Part shown: positions 1-8,886 of the stretch, in pieces | Numbering within the stretch: the first letter of the stretch is position 1 | How the letters are laid out: the number at the start of each line of letters is the position of its first letter | Assembly (NCBI RefSeq): GCF_018417535.1 | Contig: NZ_CP070977.1 | Location: 1,054,001 to 1,118,000 of the forward strand | Source of the DNA: Burkholderia pyrrocinia | GTDB lineage: Bacteria > Pseudomonadota > Gammaproteobacteria > Burkholderiales > Burkholderiaceae | Direction of reading: 5' to 3' | DNA length: 64,000 nucleotides | Translations under genes and position numbers: made by a program | Notes under the pieces: model-generated | Seen by the model: the letters and a program-made list of their open reading frames with translations, nothing else | The model's database searches: none | Told to the model about the DNA's origin: nothing

Positions 1-1757
1 CGCAATACGACCAGCCGAAATATCCGCCGGACTTCACGCATTTCGACTACGCGGATGCGGATGCGCCCGACAACGGCACGCTCGATTTCGAAAACTACGA
101 CGAAAGGCAAAGCTACGACTCGCTGAACCCGTTCCTCGTGCGCGGCTCGCCCGCGCCGGACATCAAGAACCTGATGTTCGACACGCTGATGCAGCGGAGC
201 TGGGACGAGCTCGCGTCCGAATACGCGCTGATCGCCGACGACGTCGAGATCGCGCCGGACCGGCTGTCCGCGACGTTCCACGTCAACCCGGCCGCGCGCT
301 TCTCGAACGGCGACGCGATCACCGCGGCAGACGTCAAGTATTCGTTCGACACGCTGACGAGCCCGCAGGCGTCGCCGATCTACAACGCGGAGTTTTCGAT
401 CATCAAGCGCGCGGTGGTGGTCGACAGCCATGCGATCCGCTTCGAGTTCAGGCACGCGGAGCGCGACGCGGCGCTGATCGCGGGCGACCTGCCGGTGTTC
501 TCGCCGAAATGGGGGCAACGCGCGGACGGCACGCGGCCGCCGTTCGACCAGATCGCGACCGTGCCGCCGATCGCGAGCGGTCCCTACCTGATCGAGCAGC
601 GCAAGAACGACAAGCAGATCCGCTACGTGCGCAACCCGCACTACTGGGCCGCGAACCTGCCGTCGCGGCGCGGGATGTTCCGCTTCGCCCGCGTGTCGTT
701 CAAGCTGTACCTGGACCAGTACACGTCGCTCGAAGCGTTCAAGGCCGGCGATGTCGACGCGCGGATGGAATACAGCTCGACGCAGTGGGCGCGCAAGTAC
801 GTCGGAAAGAATTTCCGCAACGGCATGCTGAAGAAGGGGGAGTTTCCGGACGGCCCCGCGCAGATGCAGGGTTTCCTGATGAACATGCGCAAGCCGATGT
901 TCCAGGACGTGCGCGTGCGGCATGCGCTCGCGCTGGCGTTCGACTTCGACTGGATGAGCCGGATGATGTTCTACGGGCAGTATCGCCGCACCAGCAGCTT
1001 CTGGGAGGCGAGCCCGTTCGCGGCGTCCGGCGTGCCGAGCGCCAGGGAGCTCGCGCTGCTCGAACCGTACCGGTCGACGCTGCCGCCGGCAGTGTTCGGC
1101 CCGATGGTCGGCCAGCCTTCGACGCTGCCGCCCGGTTCGTTGCGTGCGAACCTGAAGGAGGCGCGCGACCTGCTCGCGCAGGCCGGCTGGCACTATCGCG
1201 ACGGCGCGCTGCGCGACGCGAACGGCACGCCGATGACGATCGAGATCATCGACGACCAGCCCGGCATGGACCGCCTGATCCTGCCGTACACGCAGGCGCT
1301 CGCGACGCTCGGCGTCCACGCGTACCTGCACGAGATCGACAGCGCGGTCTACCTGAAGCGACTCGACAATTTCGAGTACGACATGACGACGTACATCTAC
1401 CTGCCCGTGACGATCCCGGGCGCGGAGCTGACGCGCCGTTTCGGCAGCGCGGCCGCATCGGAGCCGGGCTCCGAGAACTATCCGGGCGTGAAGTCGAAGG
1501 CCGTCGATGCGCTGATCCATGCAGCGCTCGCGGCCGACACGCTCGACGATCTCGAGACGGCCACGCACGCGCTCGACCGCGTGCTGATCAACCTGTACGC
1601 GCTCATCCCGCAGTACTACCTGCCGAACGCGCGGATCGCGTACAAGGCGACGCTCGGCCATCCGGCGATCGTGCCGGACTCCTATCAGTACGAGGACTGG
1701 ATCATTGACTACTGGTATGTGAAGAAGCCGGCGGCACAGCCCGCTCCGGCGGCCTGA
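1..1757 (+). CDS. yejA: YejA-type peptide ABC transporter substrate-binding protein (5' end missing)
   Basis: Periplasmic solute-binding protein of family SBP_bac_5, which delivers oligopeptides (microcin C in E. coli) to the YejBEF importer. The reading frame is open from base 3, so the gene begins upstream of the window and its signal peptide is not visible. The opening residues YDQPKYPPDFTHFDY and the following N-terminal GTL stretch match the start of mature YejA from memory of the family; the first in-frame start codon at 138 (GTG) is internal. Family landmarks include a SGPYLIEQ segment and the C-terminal repeat of tyrosine-rich strands. The next gene, yejB, starts 11 bases after the stop, so all four yej genes form one operon. 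Confidence 0.9.
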   Translation, partial: QYDQPKYPPDFTHFDYADADAPDNGTLDFENYDERQSYDSLNPFLVRGSPAPDIKNLMFDTLMQRSWDELASEYALIADDVEIAPDRLSATFHVNPAARFSNGDAITAADVKYSFDTLTSPQASPIYNAEFSIIKRAVVVDSHAIRFEFRHAERDAALIAGDLPVFSPKWGQRADGTRPPFDQIATVPPIASGPYLIEQRKNDKQIRYVRNPHYWAANLPSRRGMFRFARVSFKLYLDQYTSLEAFKAGDVDARMEYSSTQWARKYVGKNFRNGMLKKGEFPDGPAQMQGFLMNMRKPMFQDVRVRHALALAFDFDWMSRMMFYGQYRRTSSFWEASPFAASGVPSARELALLEPYRSTLPPAVFGPMVGQPSTLPPGSLRANLKEARDLLAQAGWHYRDGALRDANGTPMTIEIIDDQPGMDRLILPYTQALATLGVHAYLHEIDSAVYLKRLDNFEYDMTTYIYLPVTIPGAELTRRFGSAAASEPGSENYPGVKSKAVDALIHAALAADTLDDLETATHALDRVLINLYALIPQYYLPNARIAYKATLGHPAIVPDSYQYEDWIIDYWYVKKPAAQPAPAA

Positions 1758-1768
1758 CGGGGGCATCG

Positions 1769-2821
1769 ATGCTGGCATACATATTCAGGCGGCTGCTGTT
1801 GATGATCCCGACGCTGGTCGGGGTGGTGACGATCACGTTCGCGGTCACGCAGTTCGTGCCGGGCGGCCCGGTGGAGCAGGTGCTCGCACAGTTGCGTCAC
1901 GGCAGCGCACGCGGGGGCGAGGCGGGCGGAGGCGGGGGCGGCTACCACGGCAGCCAGGGCGTCGATCCGCAGCAGATCGAGCAGATCCGCAAGCAGTTCA
2001 GCTTCGACAAGCCGCCGCTCGAACGCTATCTGCTGATGCTGAAAAGCTATGCGACGTTCGACCTCGGCCAGTCGTACTTCGCGCACCGCAGCGTGTGGGC
2101 GGTGATCCGGTCGAAGCTGCCGGTGTCGATCACGCTCGGGCTGTGGACGGTGATCCTCACGTATCTCGTGTCGGTGCCGCTCGGCATCGCGAAGGCGGTG
2201 CGCAACGGCTCGCGGTTCGACACCGTGACGAGCGTGCTGGTGCTGACCGGCTACGCGGTGCCGGGTTTCGTGCTCGGCGTGCTGCTGCTGATGCTGTTCG
2301 GCGGCGGCACGTTCTGGCAGGTGTTTCCGATGCGCGGGCTCACGTCGGACAACTTCGACGACCTGACGCTGATCGGCAAGACGCTCGACTATCTGTGGCA
2401 CATCGCGATGCCGGTGACCGCGGCGGTGATCGGCAATTTCGCGATCGTCACGATCCTGACGAAGAACACGTTTCTCGAGGAAATCGGCCGGCAGTATGTG
2501 CTGACCGCGCGCGCGAAAGGGGCGCCGGAGCTCGACGTGCTGTGGAAGCATGTGCTGCGCAATGCGGCGATCCCGCTGCTCACCGGGCTGCCGGCGGCAT
2601 TCGTCGGCGCGTTCCTGAACGGCAACCTGCTGATCGAGACGCTGTTCTCGCTCGACGGGATGGGGCAACTGTCGTACGACTCGGTGATCCGCCGCGACTA
2701 TCCGGTCGTGCTCGGCTCGCTGTTCCTGTTCACCCTGATCGGTCTGCTGACCAAGCTCATCGCGGATATCTGCTATGTCCTCGTCGACCCCCGTATCCAG
2801 TTCAGCCGCCTGGACCACTGA
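1769..2821 (+). CDS. yejB: YejB-type peptide ABC transporter permease
   Basis: Inner-membrane permease subunit of the Yej importer, 350 residues, close to the usual length. It begins with the typical MLAYIFRRLLLMIPTLVGV first helix and has six predicted membrane segments. The binding-protein-dependent permease (EAA-like) loop is visible near residues 240-265 (TARAKGAPELDVLWKHVLRNA). A glycine-rich low-complexity stretch (about residues 48-65) in the first periplasmic loop is an insertion relative to the most compact homologues. The 3' end overlaps yejE by 47 bases, suggesting translational coupling. Confidence 0.9.
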   Translation: MLAYIFRRLLLMIPTLVGVVTITFAVTQFVPGGPVEQVLAQLRHGSARGGEAGGGGGGYHGSQGVDPQQIEQIRKQFSFDKPPLERYLLMLKSYATFDLGQSYFAHRSVWAVIRSKLPVSITLGLWTVILTYLVSVPLGIAKAVRNGSRFDTVTSVLVLTGYAVPGFVLGVLLLMLFGGGTFWQVFPMRGLTSDNFDDLTLIGKTLDYLWHIAMPVTAAVIGNFAIVTILTKNTFLEEIGRQYVLTARAKGAPELDVLWKHVLRNAAIPLLTGLPAAFVGAFLNGNLLIETLFSLDGMGQLSYDSVIRRDYPVVLGSLFLFTLIGLLTKLIADICYVLVDPRIQFSRLDH

Positions 2822-3878
2822 TCCCGCGTGCGCGCCGTCGCCGTCGCCATGGCGGCGCACGTGGCAGCGTTTTCGCGCGCAGCCGCTCGGCTATGCAAGC
2901 TTCGTGATCTTCGCGGCGCTGTTCGCGCTCAGCCTGTGTGCCGACGGCCTGTCGAACGACCGGCCGCTGCTCGTGCGCTACGACGGGCACTATTATTTTC
3001 CGATCGTGAAGGACTATCCGGAGACCGCGTTCGGCGGCGACTTCCCCGCGAAGACGAACTATCTCGATCCCTACATGCGCGCGAAGCTCGAGTCGCACGG
3101 CAATTTCGCGGTCTATCCGCCGAATCGCTACCGCTACGACACGATCGACTACTTCGCATCGCAGCCGTATCCGGCGCCGCCGTCGTCGAGCAACTGGCTC
3201 GGCACCGACCAGTTCGGGCGCGACGTGCTCGCGCGGCTGCTTTACGGGTTCCGGTTGTCTGTACTGATGGCGTTCGCGCTGACCGTGTCGGGGGTACTGG
3301 TCGGCGTACTGACGGGCGCGCTGCAGGGTTTCTACGGCGGCCGCACCGACCTGATCGGGCAGCGCCTGATCGAGATCTGGAGCGCGCTGCCGGACCTGTA
3401 CCTGCTGATCATCTTCGCGTCGATCTTCACGCCGTCGCTGTGGCTGCTGTTCATCCTGCTGTCGATGTTCGGCTGGCTCGTGCTGTCCGATTACGTGCGC
3501 GCCGAATTCCTGCGCAACCGCACGCTCGATTACGTCAAAGCGGCGCGCACGATGGGGCTGACGAATGCGCAGATCATGTGGCGCCACGTGCTGCCGAACA
3601 GCCTCACGCCGGTGATCACGTTCTTGCCGTTCCGGATGAGCGCCGCGATCCTGTCGCTGACGAGCCTCGATTTCCTGGGCCTCGGCGTGCAGCCGCCGAC
3701 GCCGAGCCTGGGCGAGCTGCTTCAGGAAGGCAAGAACAACCTCGACGCATGGTGGATCTCGATCTCCGCATTCGCGGCGCTGGTGGTGACGCTGCTGCTG
3801 CTGACCTTCATGGGCGACGCGCTGCGCAATGCGCTCGACACGCGCGCGCGCGGCTCGGCGTTCGGCGGGGGGCGATGA
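2775..3878 (+). CDS. yejE: YejE-type peptide ABC transporter permease
   Basis: Second permease of the Yej importer, 367 residues. It carries the long periplasmic insert that distinguishes YejE from ordinary DppC-type permeases (RYDGHYYFPIVKDYPETAFGG, then YRYDTIDYF), followed by NWLGTDQFGRDVLARLLYG and five membrane segments. The EAA loop is AARTMGLTNAQIMWRHVLPNS. The chosen ATG lies 47 bases inside yejB; I see no later in-frame start before the first helix, so the overlap appears real. The stop overlaps the yejF start as ATGA. Confidence 0.9.
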   Translation: MSSSTPVSSSAAWTTDPACAPSPSPWRRTWQRFRAQPLGYASFVIFAALFALSLCADGLSNDRPLLVRYDGHYYFPIVKDYPETAFGGDFPAKTNYLDPYMRAKLESHGNFAVYPPNRYRYDTIDYFASQPYPAPPSSSNWLGTDQFGRDVLARLLYGFRLSVLMAFALTVSGVLVGVLTGALQGFYGGRTDLIGQRLIEIWSALPDLYLLIIFASIFTPSLWLLFILLSMFGWLVLSDYVRAEFLRNRTLDYVKAARTMGLTNAQIMWRHVLPNSLTPVITFLPFRMSAAILSLTSLDFLGLGVQPPTPSLGELLQEGKNNLDAWWISISAFAALVVTLLLLTFMGDALRNALDTRARGSAFGGGR

Positions 3879-5512
3879 TGGCGAAAGCGTTGCTGCAGAT
3901 CGACGGGTTTTCGGCGCGCTTCGGCGCGAGGGCGGCCGTGCAGGACCTGAGCCTGTCGATCGGCCGCGGCGAGCGCGTGGCACTCGTCGGCGAATCGGGG
4001 TCGGGCAAGAGCGTGACGGCGCTGTCGATCCTGCGCCTCGCGCAGCAGGCGACGCTGTCGGGACGGATGCTGTTCGACGGCGAGGACCTGCTCGCGAAGA
4101 CCGAACAGCAGATGCGCGGCATTCGCGGTGCGGACATCGCGATGGTGTTCCAGGAACCGATGACCGCGCTGAATCCGCTGTATACGATCGGCAAGCAGAT
4201 CGCCGAGAGCCTGCGGCTGCACGAGGGGCTGCGGCCGGGCGACGCGCGCGAGCGGGGAATCGCGATGCTGCGGCGCACCGGTATCCCGGAGCCGGAGCGG
4301 CGCATCGACAGTTTTCCGCATCAGTTGTCGGGCGGGCAGCGGCAGCGCGCGATGATCGCGATGGCGCTGGCGTGCCGGCCGCGGCTGTTGCTGGCGGACG
4401 AGCCGACGACGGCGCTCGACGTGACGGTACGCCAGCAGATCGTCGATCTGCTGATCGAACTTCAGGAGCAGGAGGCGGCCGCGCGCGGGATGGCCGTGCT
4501 GCTGATCACGCACGACCTGAATCTCGTGCGGCGCTTCGCCCAGCGCGTGGCCGTGATGGAGCAGGGCGTGCTCGTGGAGACGAACACGACCGACGCGCTG
4601 TTCGCAGCACCGCAGCACGCCTATACGCGCCGGTTGCTCGACAGCGCACCGCAGCGGGACGTCGAGCCGGTCGCGGCCGGCGCGCGGACGATCCTCGACG
4701 TCCAGGGTCTTGCCGTCGATTACCGCATCGCGGCGAAGGGCTGGCGCGCGGCGCTCGGCAAGACGACGTTCCGGGCCGTACACGACGTGAAGCTGAACCT
4801 GAGGCGCGGCGAAACGCTCGGGATCGTCGGCGAGTCGGGCTCGGGGAAATCGACGCTGGCGGCGACGGTGCTCGGCCTGCAGCGGCCGGCGGCCGGCTCG
4901 ATCGAGATTGACGGCATGCCGCTCGACGCGCTGCGGACGACGGGCGGCAGGCGCGCGCTGTACGGCAGGATGCAGGTCGTGTTCCAGGACCCGTTCGGCT
5001 CGCTGTCGCCGCGGATGACGGTCGAGCAGATCGTCGGCGAGGGGCTCGCCGTGCACCGGCCGCAGGTGGCCGGAGGTGCGCGGCGCGCGCGCGTCGCCGC
5101 GCTGCTTCAGGAGGTCGGCCTGCCGGCCGAGTCGATGCTGCGTTATCCGCACGAATTCTCCGGCGGCCAGCGGCAGCGGATCGCGATCGCGCGCGCGCTG
5201 GCGGTGGAGCCTGAGCTGCTGGTGCTGGACGAACCGACGAGCGCGCTCGACGTGTCGATCCAGAAGCAGGTGCTGAATCTGCTGACGAATCTGCAAAAGA
5301 AGTACAAACTGAGCTACCTGTTCATCACGCACGATCTCGCGGTAATGCGTGCGATGGCCCATCGGGTCGTCGTGATGAAGGCGGGGCGCGTGGTCGAGGA
5401 GGGCGATACGCTCGACGTGCTGCATGCGCCGTCCCATCCGTATACACGCGCGCTGCTTGCGTCGTCGATGCTGGCTCCAGTGCGCGGTCCGCAAGAGAGA
5501 ACCGATGATTGA
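3875..5512 (+). CDS. yejF: YejF-type peptide ABC transporter ATPase (two fused ATPase domains)
   Basis: Cytoplasmic ATPase powering YejBE, 545 residues with two complete ABC domains. Domain 1: Walker A GESGSGKS at about 39-46, signature LSGGQRQR at about 152, Walker B ending DEPTTALD at about 175. Domain 2: Walker A near 317, signature FSGGQRQR near 428, Walker B DEPTSALD near 450. The frame stays open far upstream inside yejE, but the ATG that overlaps the yejE stop (ATGA) gives the family's length and N-terminus (MMAKALLQIDGF). The C-terminal oligopeptide-transport extension (YTRALL) is present. Last gene of the operon. Confidence 0.92.
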   Translation: MMAKALLQIDGFSARFGARAAVQDLSLSIGRGERVALVGESGSGKSVTALSILRLAQQATLSGRMLFDGEDLLAKTEQQMRGIRGADIAMVFQEPMTALNPLYTIGKQIAESLRLHEGLRPGDARERGIAMLRRTGIPEPERRIDSFPHQLSGGQRQRAMIAMALACRPRLLLADEPTTALDVTVRQQIVDLLIELQEQEAAARGMAVLLITHDLNLVRRFAQRVAVMEQGVLVETNTTDALFAAPQHAYTRRLLDSAPQRDVEPVAAGARTILDVQGLAVDYRIAAKGWRAALGKTTFRAVHDVKLNLRRGETLGIVGESGSGKSTLAATVLGLQRPAAGSIEIDGMPLDALRTTGGRRALYGRMQVVFQDPFGSLSPRMTVEQIVGEGLAVHRPQVAGGARRARVAALLQEVGLPAESMLRYPHEFSGGQRQRIAIARALAVEPELLVLDEPTSALDVSIQKQVLNLLTNLQKKYKLSYLFITHDLAVMRAMAHRVVVMKAGRVVEEGDTLDVLHAPSHPYTRALLASSMLAPVRGPQERTDD

Positions 5513-5618
5513 CGTGAACCGGGCGAAGCGCGCCCAGGCTATCCACGTGCCGTGCGGCGGTGCCGATGCCGATGTTGTCCACCGGCCCTGCGCCGGAACG
5601 CCGGCGGTTCGCTGACGC

Positions 5619-8600
5619 ATGTCGATGCCGTCGTTCTTCATCGATCGTCCCGTCTTTGCATGGATCGTTGCGCTCGCAATCGTCGTCGCGGGCGTGCTCG
5701 CGATTCCGCAGCTTCCGATCGCGCAATATCCGCGCCTTGCGCCGCCGCGGGTCGTGATCACGGCCGCGTATCCGGGCGCGTCGACCGAGACGGTCGACGG
5801 CGACGTCGGCAGCATCATCGAGGAAAGCCTCGACGGCGCCGACGGGCTCCTGTACTACGAGACGAGCAGCGACGGTCACGGCAACCTCGAGATCGACGTG
5901 ACGTTTTCGCCCGGCACCGATCCGGACATCGCGCTCGTCGACGTGAACAACCGGCTGAAGCAGGTCGAGTCGCGGTTGCCGCAGCAGGTCGTCCAGCAGG
6001 GGATCGGCGTGTTCAAGGCGGCGAACACGTTCCTGATGCTCGTCACGCTGACGTCGACCGACGGCACGCGCGATTCCGCGCAGCTCGGCGATTACCTGAA
6101 CCGCTATGTGCTGCGCGAACTGAAGCGTGCGCCGGGCGTCGGCGCGGCCGAGTTGTGGGACGCCGACGAGGCGCTGCGGGTTTGGCTCGATCCGCACAAG
6201 CTGCGCGAATACGGTGTCGGCGCCGACGACGTGATCGCGGCGATCGGTACGCAGAACGCGACGGTGACGGCCGGTGCGATCGGCGATGCGCCGTTCCCGG
6301 GCGGCCAGCAGCTCACCGCGTCGATCGTCGTCAAGGGGCAACTGGCGTCGCCTGACGAGTTCGGCCGGATCGTGCTGAAGTCGAAGACGGACGGTTCGGC
6401 GGTGCGCGTCGCCGACGTGGCGCGCGTCGAAATCGGCCGCGACGACTACTCGTTCTATTCGCGGCTGAACGGCCGGCCGGCGGCCACCGTCGGCATCCAG
6501 CTCGGCCCGCGCGGCAACGCGCTAGAAACGTCGAACGCGATCCGCGTGCGCCTCGCCGAGCTGTCGAGGGTGTTGCCGCCGGGCGTGGCGATCGAGATTC
6601 CTTTCGACGGTGCGCATTTCGTGAAGATCGCGATCCGGGAGGTCGTGCTGACGCTCGTCGAGGCGGTCGTGCTGGTGTTCTGCGTGATGTGGCTGTTCCT
6701 GCGCGACCTGCGTTACACGCTGGTGCCGACCGTCGTGATTCCCGTCACGCTGATGGGCGCGTTCGTCGCGATGTGGGCGTTCGGGCTGTCGATCAACGTG
6801 TTCACGATGTTCGGTCTCGTGCTGGCGATCGGCATCCTCGTCGACGACGCGATCGTCGTCGTCGAGAGCGTGCACCGGGTGATGGAGGAGGGCGTGTCGC
6901 CGCGCGACGCCACGCGCCGGGCAATGAAGCGGATCGGCGGGGCGATCGTCGGCGTGACCGCGGTGCTGACCGCCGTATTCGTGCCGATGGCGTTCTTTCC
7001 GGGCACCGTCGGTGGCATCTACCGGCAGTTCGCGGTGGCGATGATCGCGTCGATGCTGGTGTCGTCGTTCATGGCGCTGTCGCTCACGCCCGCGCTGTGC
7101 GCGAACCTGCTGAAGCCGGTCGCGCGACACGATGGTGGAACCGGCCGCGCGCGGCGACGCGGCATCGGCACGCGTCTGGCCGACCGGTTCGGTGCGGCTT
7201 TCACACGCGTCGAAACCGGTTATCGCCGCATCGCCGTGTTCGCCGTGCGCCGCACCGGCCTGGTCGTGGCAGTCTATGCGGCGCTCGTGATCGCATGCGG
7301 GCTGCTGTACTGGATGATGCCGGGCGGCTTCCTGCCGACCGAGGATCAGGGGCAACTGCAGGTGATGATCCAGTTGCCGGCGGGCGCCACGCAGGCGCGC
7401 ACGCTCGCGGTCGTCGAGCGTGTCGAGGCGATCCTGCGCGCGGAGCCGGCGATCGCGAACGTGACGAGCGTGATCGGCTGGAGTTTCGCGGGCAGCGGGC
7501 AGAACGTCGGGATGGCGTTCGTGGAACTGAAGGACTGGGCGCAGCGCGACGTCGACGCGATGGCGTTGCGCGACCGGCTCAACGGGCGTTTCGGCACGAT
7601 CATCGACGGCGACGTCGAGGCGGCGCTGCCGCCTTCGGTGCGCGGTATCGGGCATTCGGACGGATTCACGTTCCGGCTCGAGGATCGGGGCGGCGTCGGA
7701 CTCGACGCGTTGAAGGCGGCTCGCGAGCAGCTATCCGCGCGCGCGAAGGCGAATCCATTGCTCGCCGCCGTGCATTTCGAAGACCTGCCGGACGCGCCGC
7801 GAATCGAACTCGAGGTCGATCGCGCGAAAGCGTATGCGCTCGGCGTACCGTTCGAGCGGATCGCGGGGCTGCTGGGCGGCACGTTCGGCTCGAACTACGT
7901 CAACGATTTTCCGGCGTCGGGCCGGATGCGGCGGGTGATCATCGAGGCCGACCCGGTCGCACGCGCGACCGATGCGCAACTGATGGCGCTGACCGTGCCG
8001 AACCGCACCGGCGACATGGTTCCGGTGTCGGCCATCGCCGCGCCGCACTGGACGATCGGCCCGGTGATGCTGAATCGTTACAACGGTTATCCGTCGCTCG
8101 ACATCAGCGGCCGGGCGGCGACCGGCACGAGTTCGGGCGCGGCGATGGCGGAGATGGAGCGGCTCGCCGGTGTGCTGCCGGCCGGGATCGGCTTCGACTG
8201 GGTCGATGCGGCGCGCGAGGAGCGGGTCGCTGCGCGGCAAACGCCGCTGCTCGTCGGGCTGTCCGTGCTCGCGGTGTTCATGGCGCTTGCCGCGCTGTAC
8301 GAGAGCTGGTCGATTCCGCTGTCCGTGCTGACGATCGTGCCGCTCGGCATGATCGGCGCGATCGCGGCGGCGCTCGCGCGCGGCATGCCGAACGACGTGT
8401 ACTTCAAGGTCGGGATGATCACCGTGGTCGGGCTGGCGGCGAAGAACGCGATCCTGATCGTGCAGTACGCGCGCGACCTGGCCGGGCGCGGCGTGCCGCT
8501 GCGGCAGGCGGTGATCGACGCGGCCGCCGCGCGATTCCGGCCGATCGTGATGACGTCGATGGCGTTTTTGCTCGGGGTCGTGCCGCTCGTGCTGGCGACG

Positions 8601-8798
8601 GGCGCCGGTGCGGAAAGCCGGCGTTCGATCGGCACGGGCGCGTTCGGGGGCGTGCTCGCTGCGACGATGTTCGGGCTCGTGTTCGCGCCGGTCGCGTTTC
8701 GGGTGGTGGTGTCGGTCGGCCGGCGCGGCCGGCACGCTGCGGTGACGAGGCGCGGGGCGCGGCGGGCGGAAACGGTTGGGGATCTGGAGGTGGATTGA
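5619..8798 (+). CDS. RND multidrug efflux transporter, AcrB/MexB-like inner-membrane pump
   Basis: Proton-driven resistance-nodulation-division pump, 1059 residues. It opens with the family signature MSMPSFFIDRPVFAWIVALAI. Predicted proton-relay residues are in place: Asp409-Asp410 in helix 4 (GILVDDAIVV) and Lys942 in helix 10 (GLAAKNAILI). Two large periplasmic loops separate helices 1-2 and 7-8 as expected. The surrounding genes contain no membrane-fusion protein and no outer-membrane channel; the gene sits 106 bases after yejF, so it either borrows an adaptor encoded elsewhere or is transcribed with yej. The substrate cannot be read from the sequence. Confidence 0.9.
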   Translation: MSMPSFFIDRPVFAWIVALAIVVAGVLAIPQLPIAQYPRLAPPRVVITAAYPGASTETVDGDVGSIIEESLDGADGLLYYETSSDGHGNLEIDVTFSPGTDPDIALVDVNNRLKQVESRLPQQVVQQGIGVFKAANTFLMLVTLTSTDGTRDSAQLGDYLNRYVLRELKRAPGVGAAELWDADEALRVWLDPHKLREYGVGADDVIAAIGTQNATVTAGAIGDAPFPGGQQLTASIVVKGQLASPDEFGRIVLKSKTDGSAVRVADVARVEIGRDDYSFYSRLNGRPAATVGIQLGPRGNALETSNAIRVRLAELSRVLPPGVAIEIPFDGAHFVKIAIREVVLTLVEAVVLVFCVMWLFLRDLRYTLVPTVVIPVTLMGAFVAMWAFGLSINVFTMFGLVLAIGILVDDAIVVVESVHRVMEEGVSPRDATRRAMKRIGGAIVGVTAVLTAVFVPMAFFPGTVGGIYRQFAVAMIASMLVSSFMALSLTPALCANLLKPVARHDGGTGRARRRGIGTRLADRFGAAFTRVETGYRRIAVFAVRRTGLVVAVYAALVIACGLLYWMMPGGFLPTEDQGQLQVMIQLPAGATQARTLAVVERVEAILRAEPAIANVTSVIGWSFAGSGQNVGMAFVELKDWAQRDVDAMALRDRLNGRFGTIIDGDVEAALPPSVRGIGHSDGFTFRLEDRGGVGLDALKAAREQLSARAKANPLLAAVHFEDLPDAPRIELEVDRAKAYALGVPFERIAGLLGGTFGSNYVNDFPASGRMRRVIIEADPVARATDAQLMALTVPNRTGDMVPVSAIAAPHWTIGPVMLNRYNGYPSLDISGRAATGTSSGAAMAEMERLAGVLPAGIGFDWVDAAREERVAARQTPLLVGLSVLAVFMALAALYESWSIPLSVLTIVPLGMIGAIAAALARGMPNDVYFKVGMITVVGLAAKNAILIVQYARDLAGRGVPLRQAVIDAAAARFRPIVMTSMAFLLGVVPLVLATGAGAESRRSIGTGAFGGVLAATMFGLVFAPVAFRVVVSVGRRGRHAAVTRRGARRAETVGDLEVD

Positions 8799-8853
8799 CG
8801 GTCGCGGCGGGTTGTTGGCGGCGGGATCGGGGGTTTTAGGACACGATTATCAT

Positions 8854-8881
8854 ATTTGACATAATCAATATTATCGAATAT
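8854..8881 (-). other. Candidate Xer recombination (dif-like) site
   Basis: Read on the minus strand, this 28-bp AT-rich segment has dif architecture: XerC-like half ATATTCGATAA (8881-8871), 6-bp centre TATTGA (8870-8865), XerD-like half TTATGTCAAAT (8864-8854). The XerD half differs by one base from the widely conserved proteobacterial TTATGTTAAAT; the XerC half keeps ATAA next to the centre and a TTCG shifted by one base. Such AT-rich DNA is rare in this GC-rich window. The adjacent insertion sequence lies exactly five bases outside the XerC half, a placement reported for ISs that target dif/pdif sites. It could be the chromosomal dif or a decayed secondary site. Confidence 0.55.
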
Positions 8882-8886
8882 TTGTG
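8882..8886. repeat. Left copy of 5-bp target-site duplication (TTGTG)
   Basis: TTGTG lies between the XerC-like half-site and the left end of the insertion sequence, and is repeated exactly at 10562-10566 after its right end. This is the expected footprint of a 5-bp staggered cut by the transposase. Confidence 0.65.

Noticed and set aside
2828-3874. Open frame upstream of yejF running through yejE
   Set aside because: It is a shadow of yejE in another frame: arginine-rich, no membrane pattern and no ribosome binding site; the ATGA overlap at 3875 is the natural start.
3722-5818. 698-codon minus-strand open frame opposite yejF
   Set aside because: GC-rich DNA gives long antisense frames; composition is dominated by Arg, Asp and His and no motif is visible.
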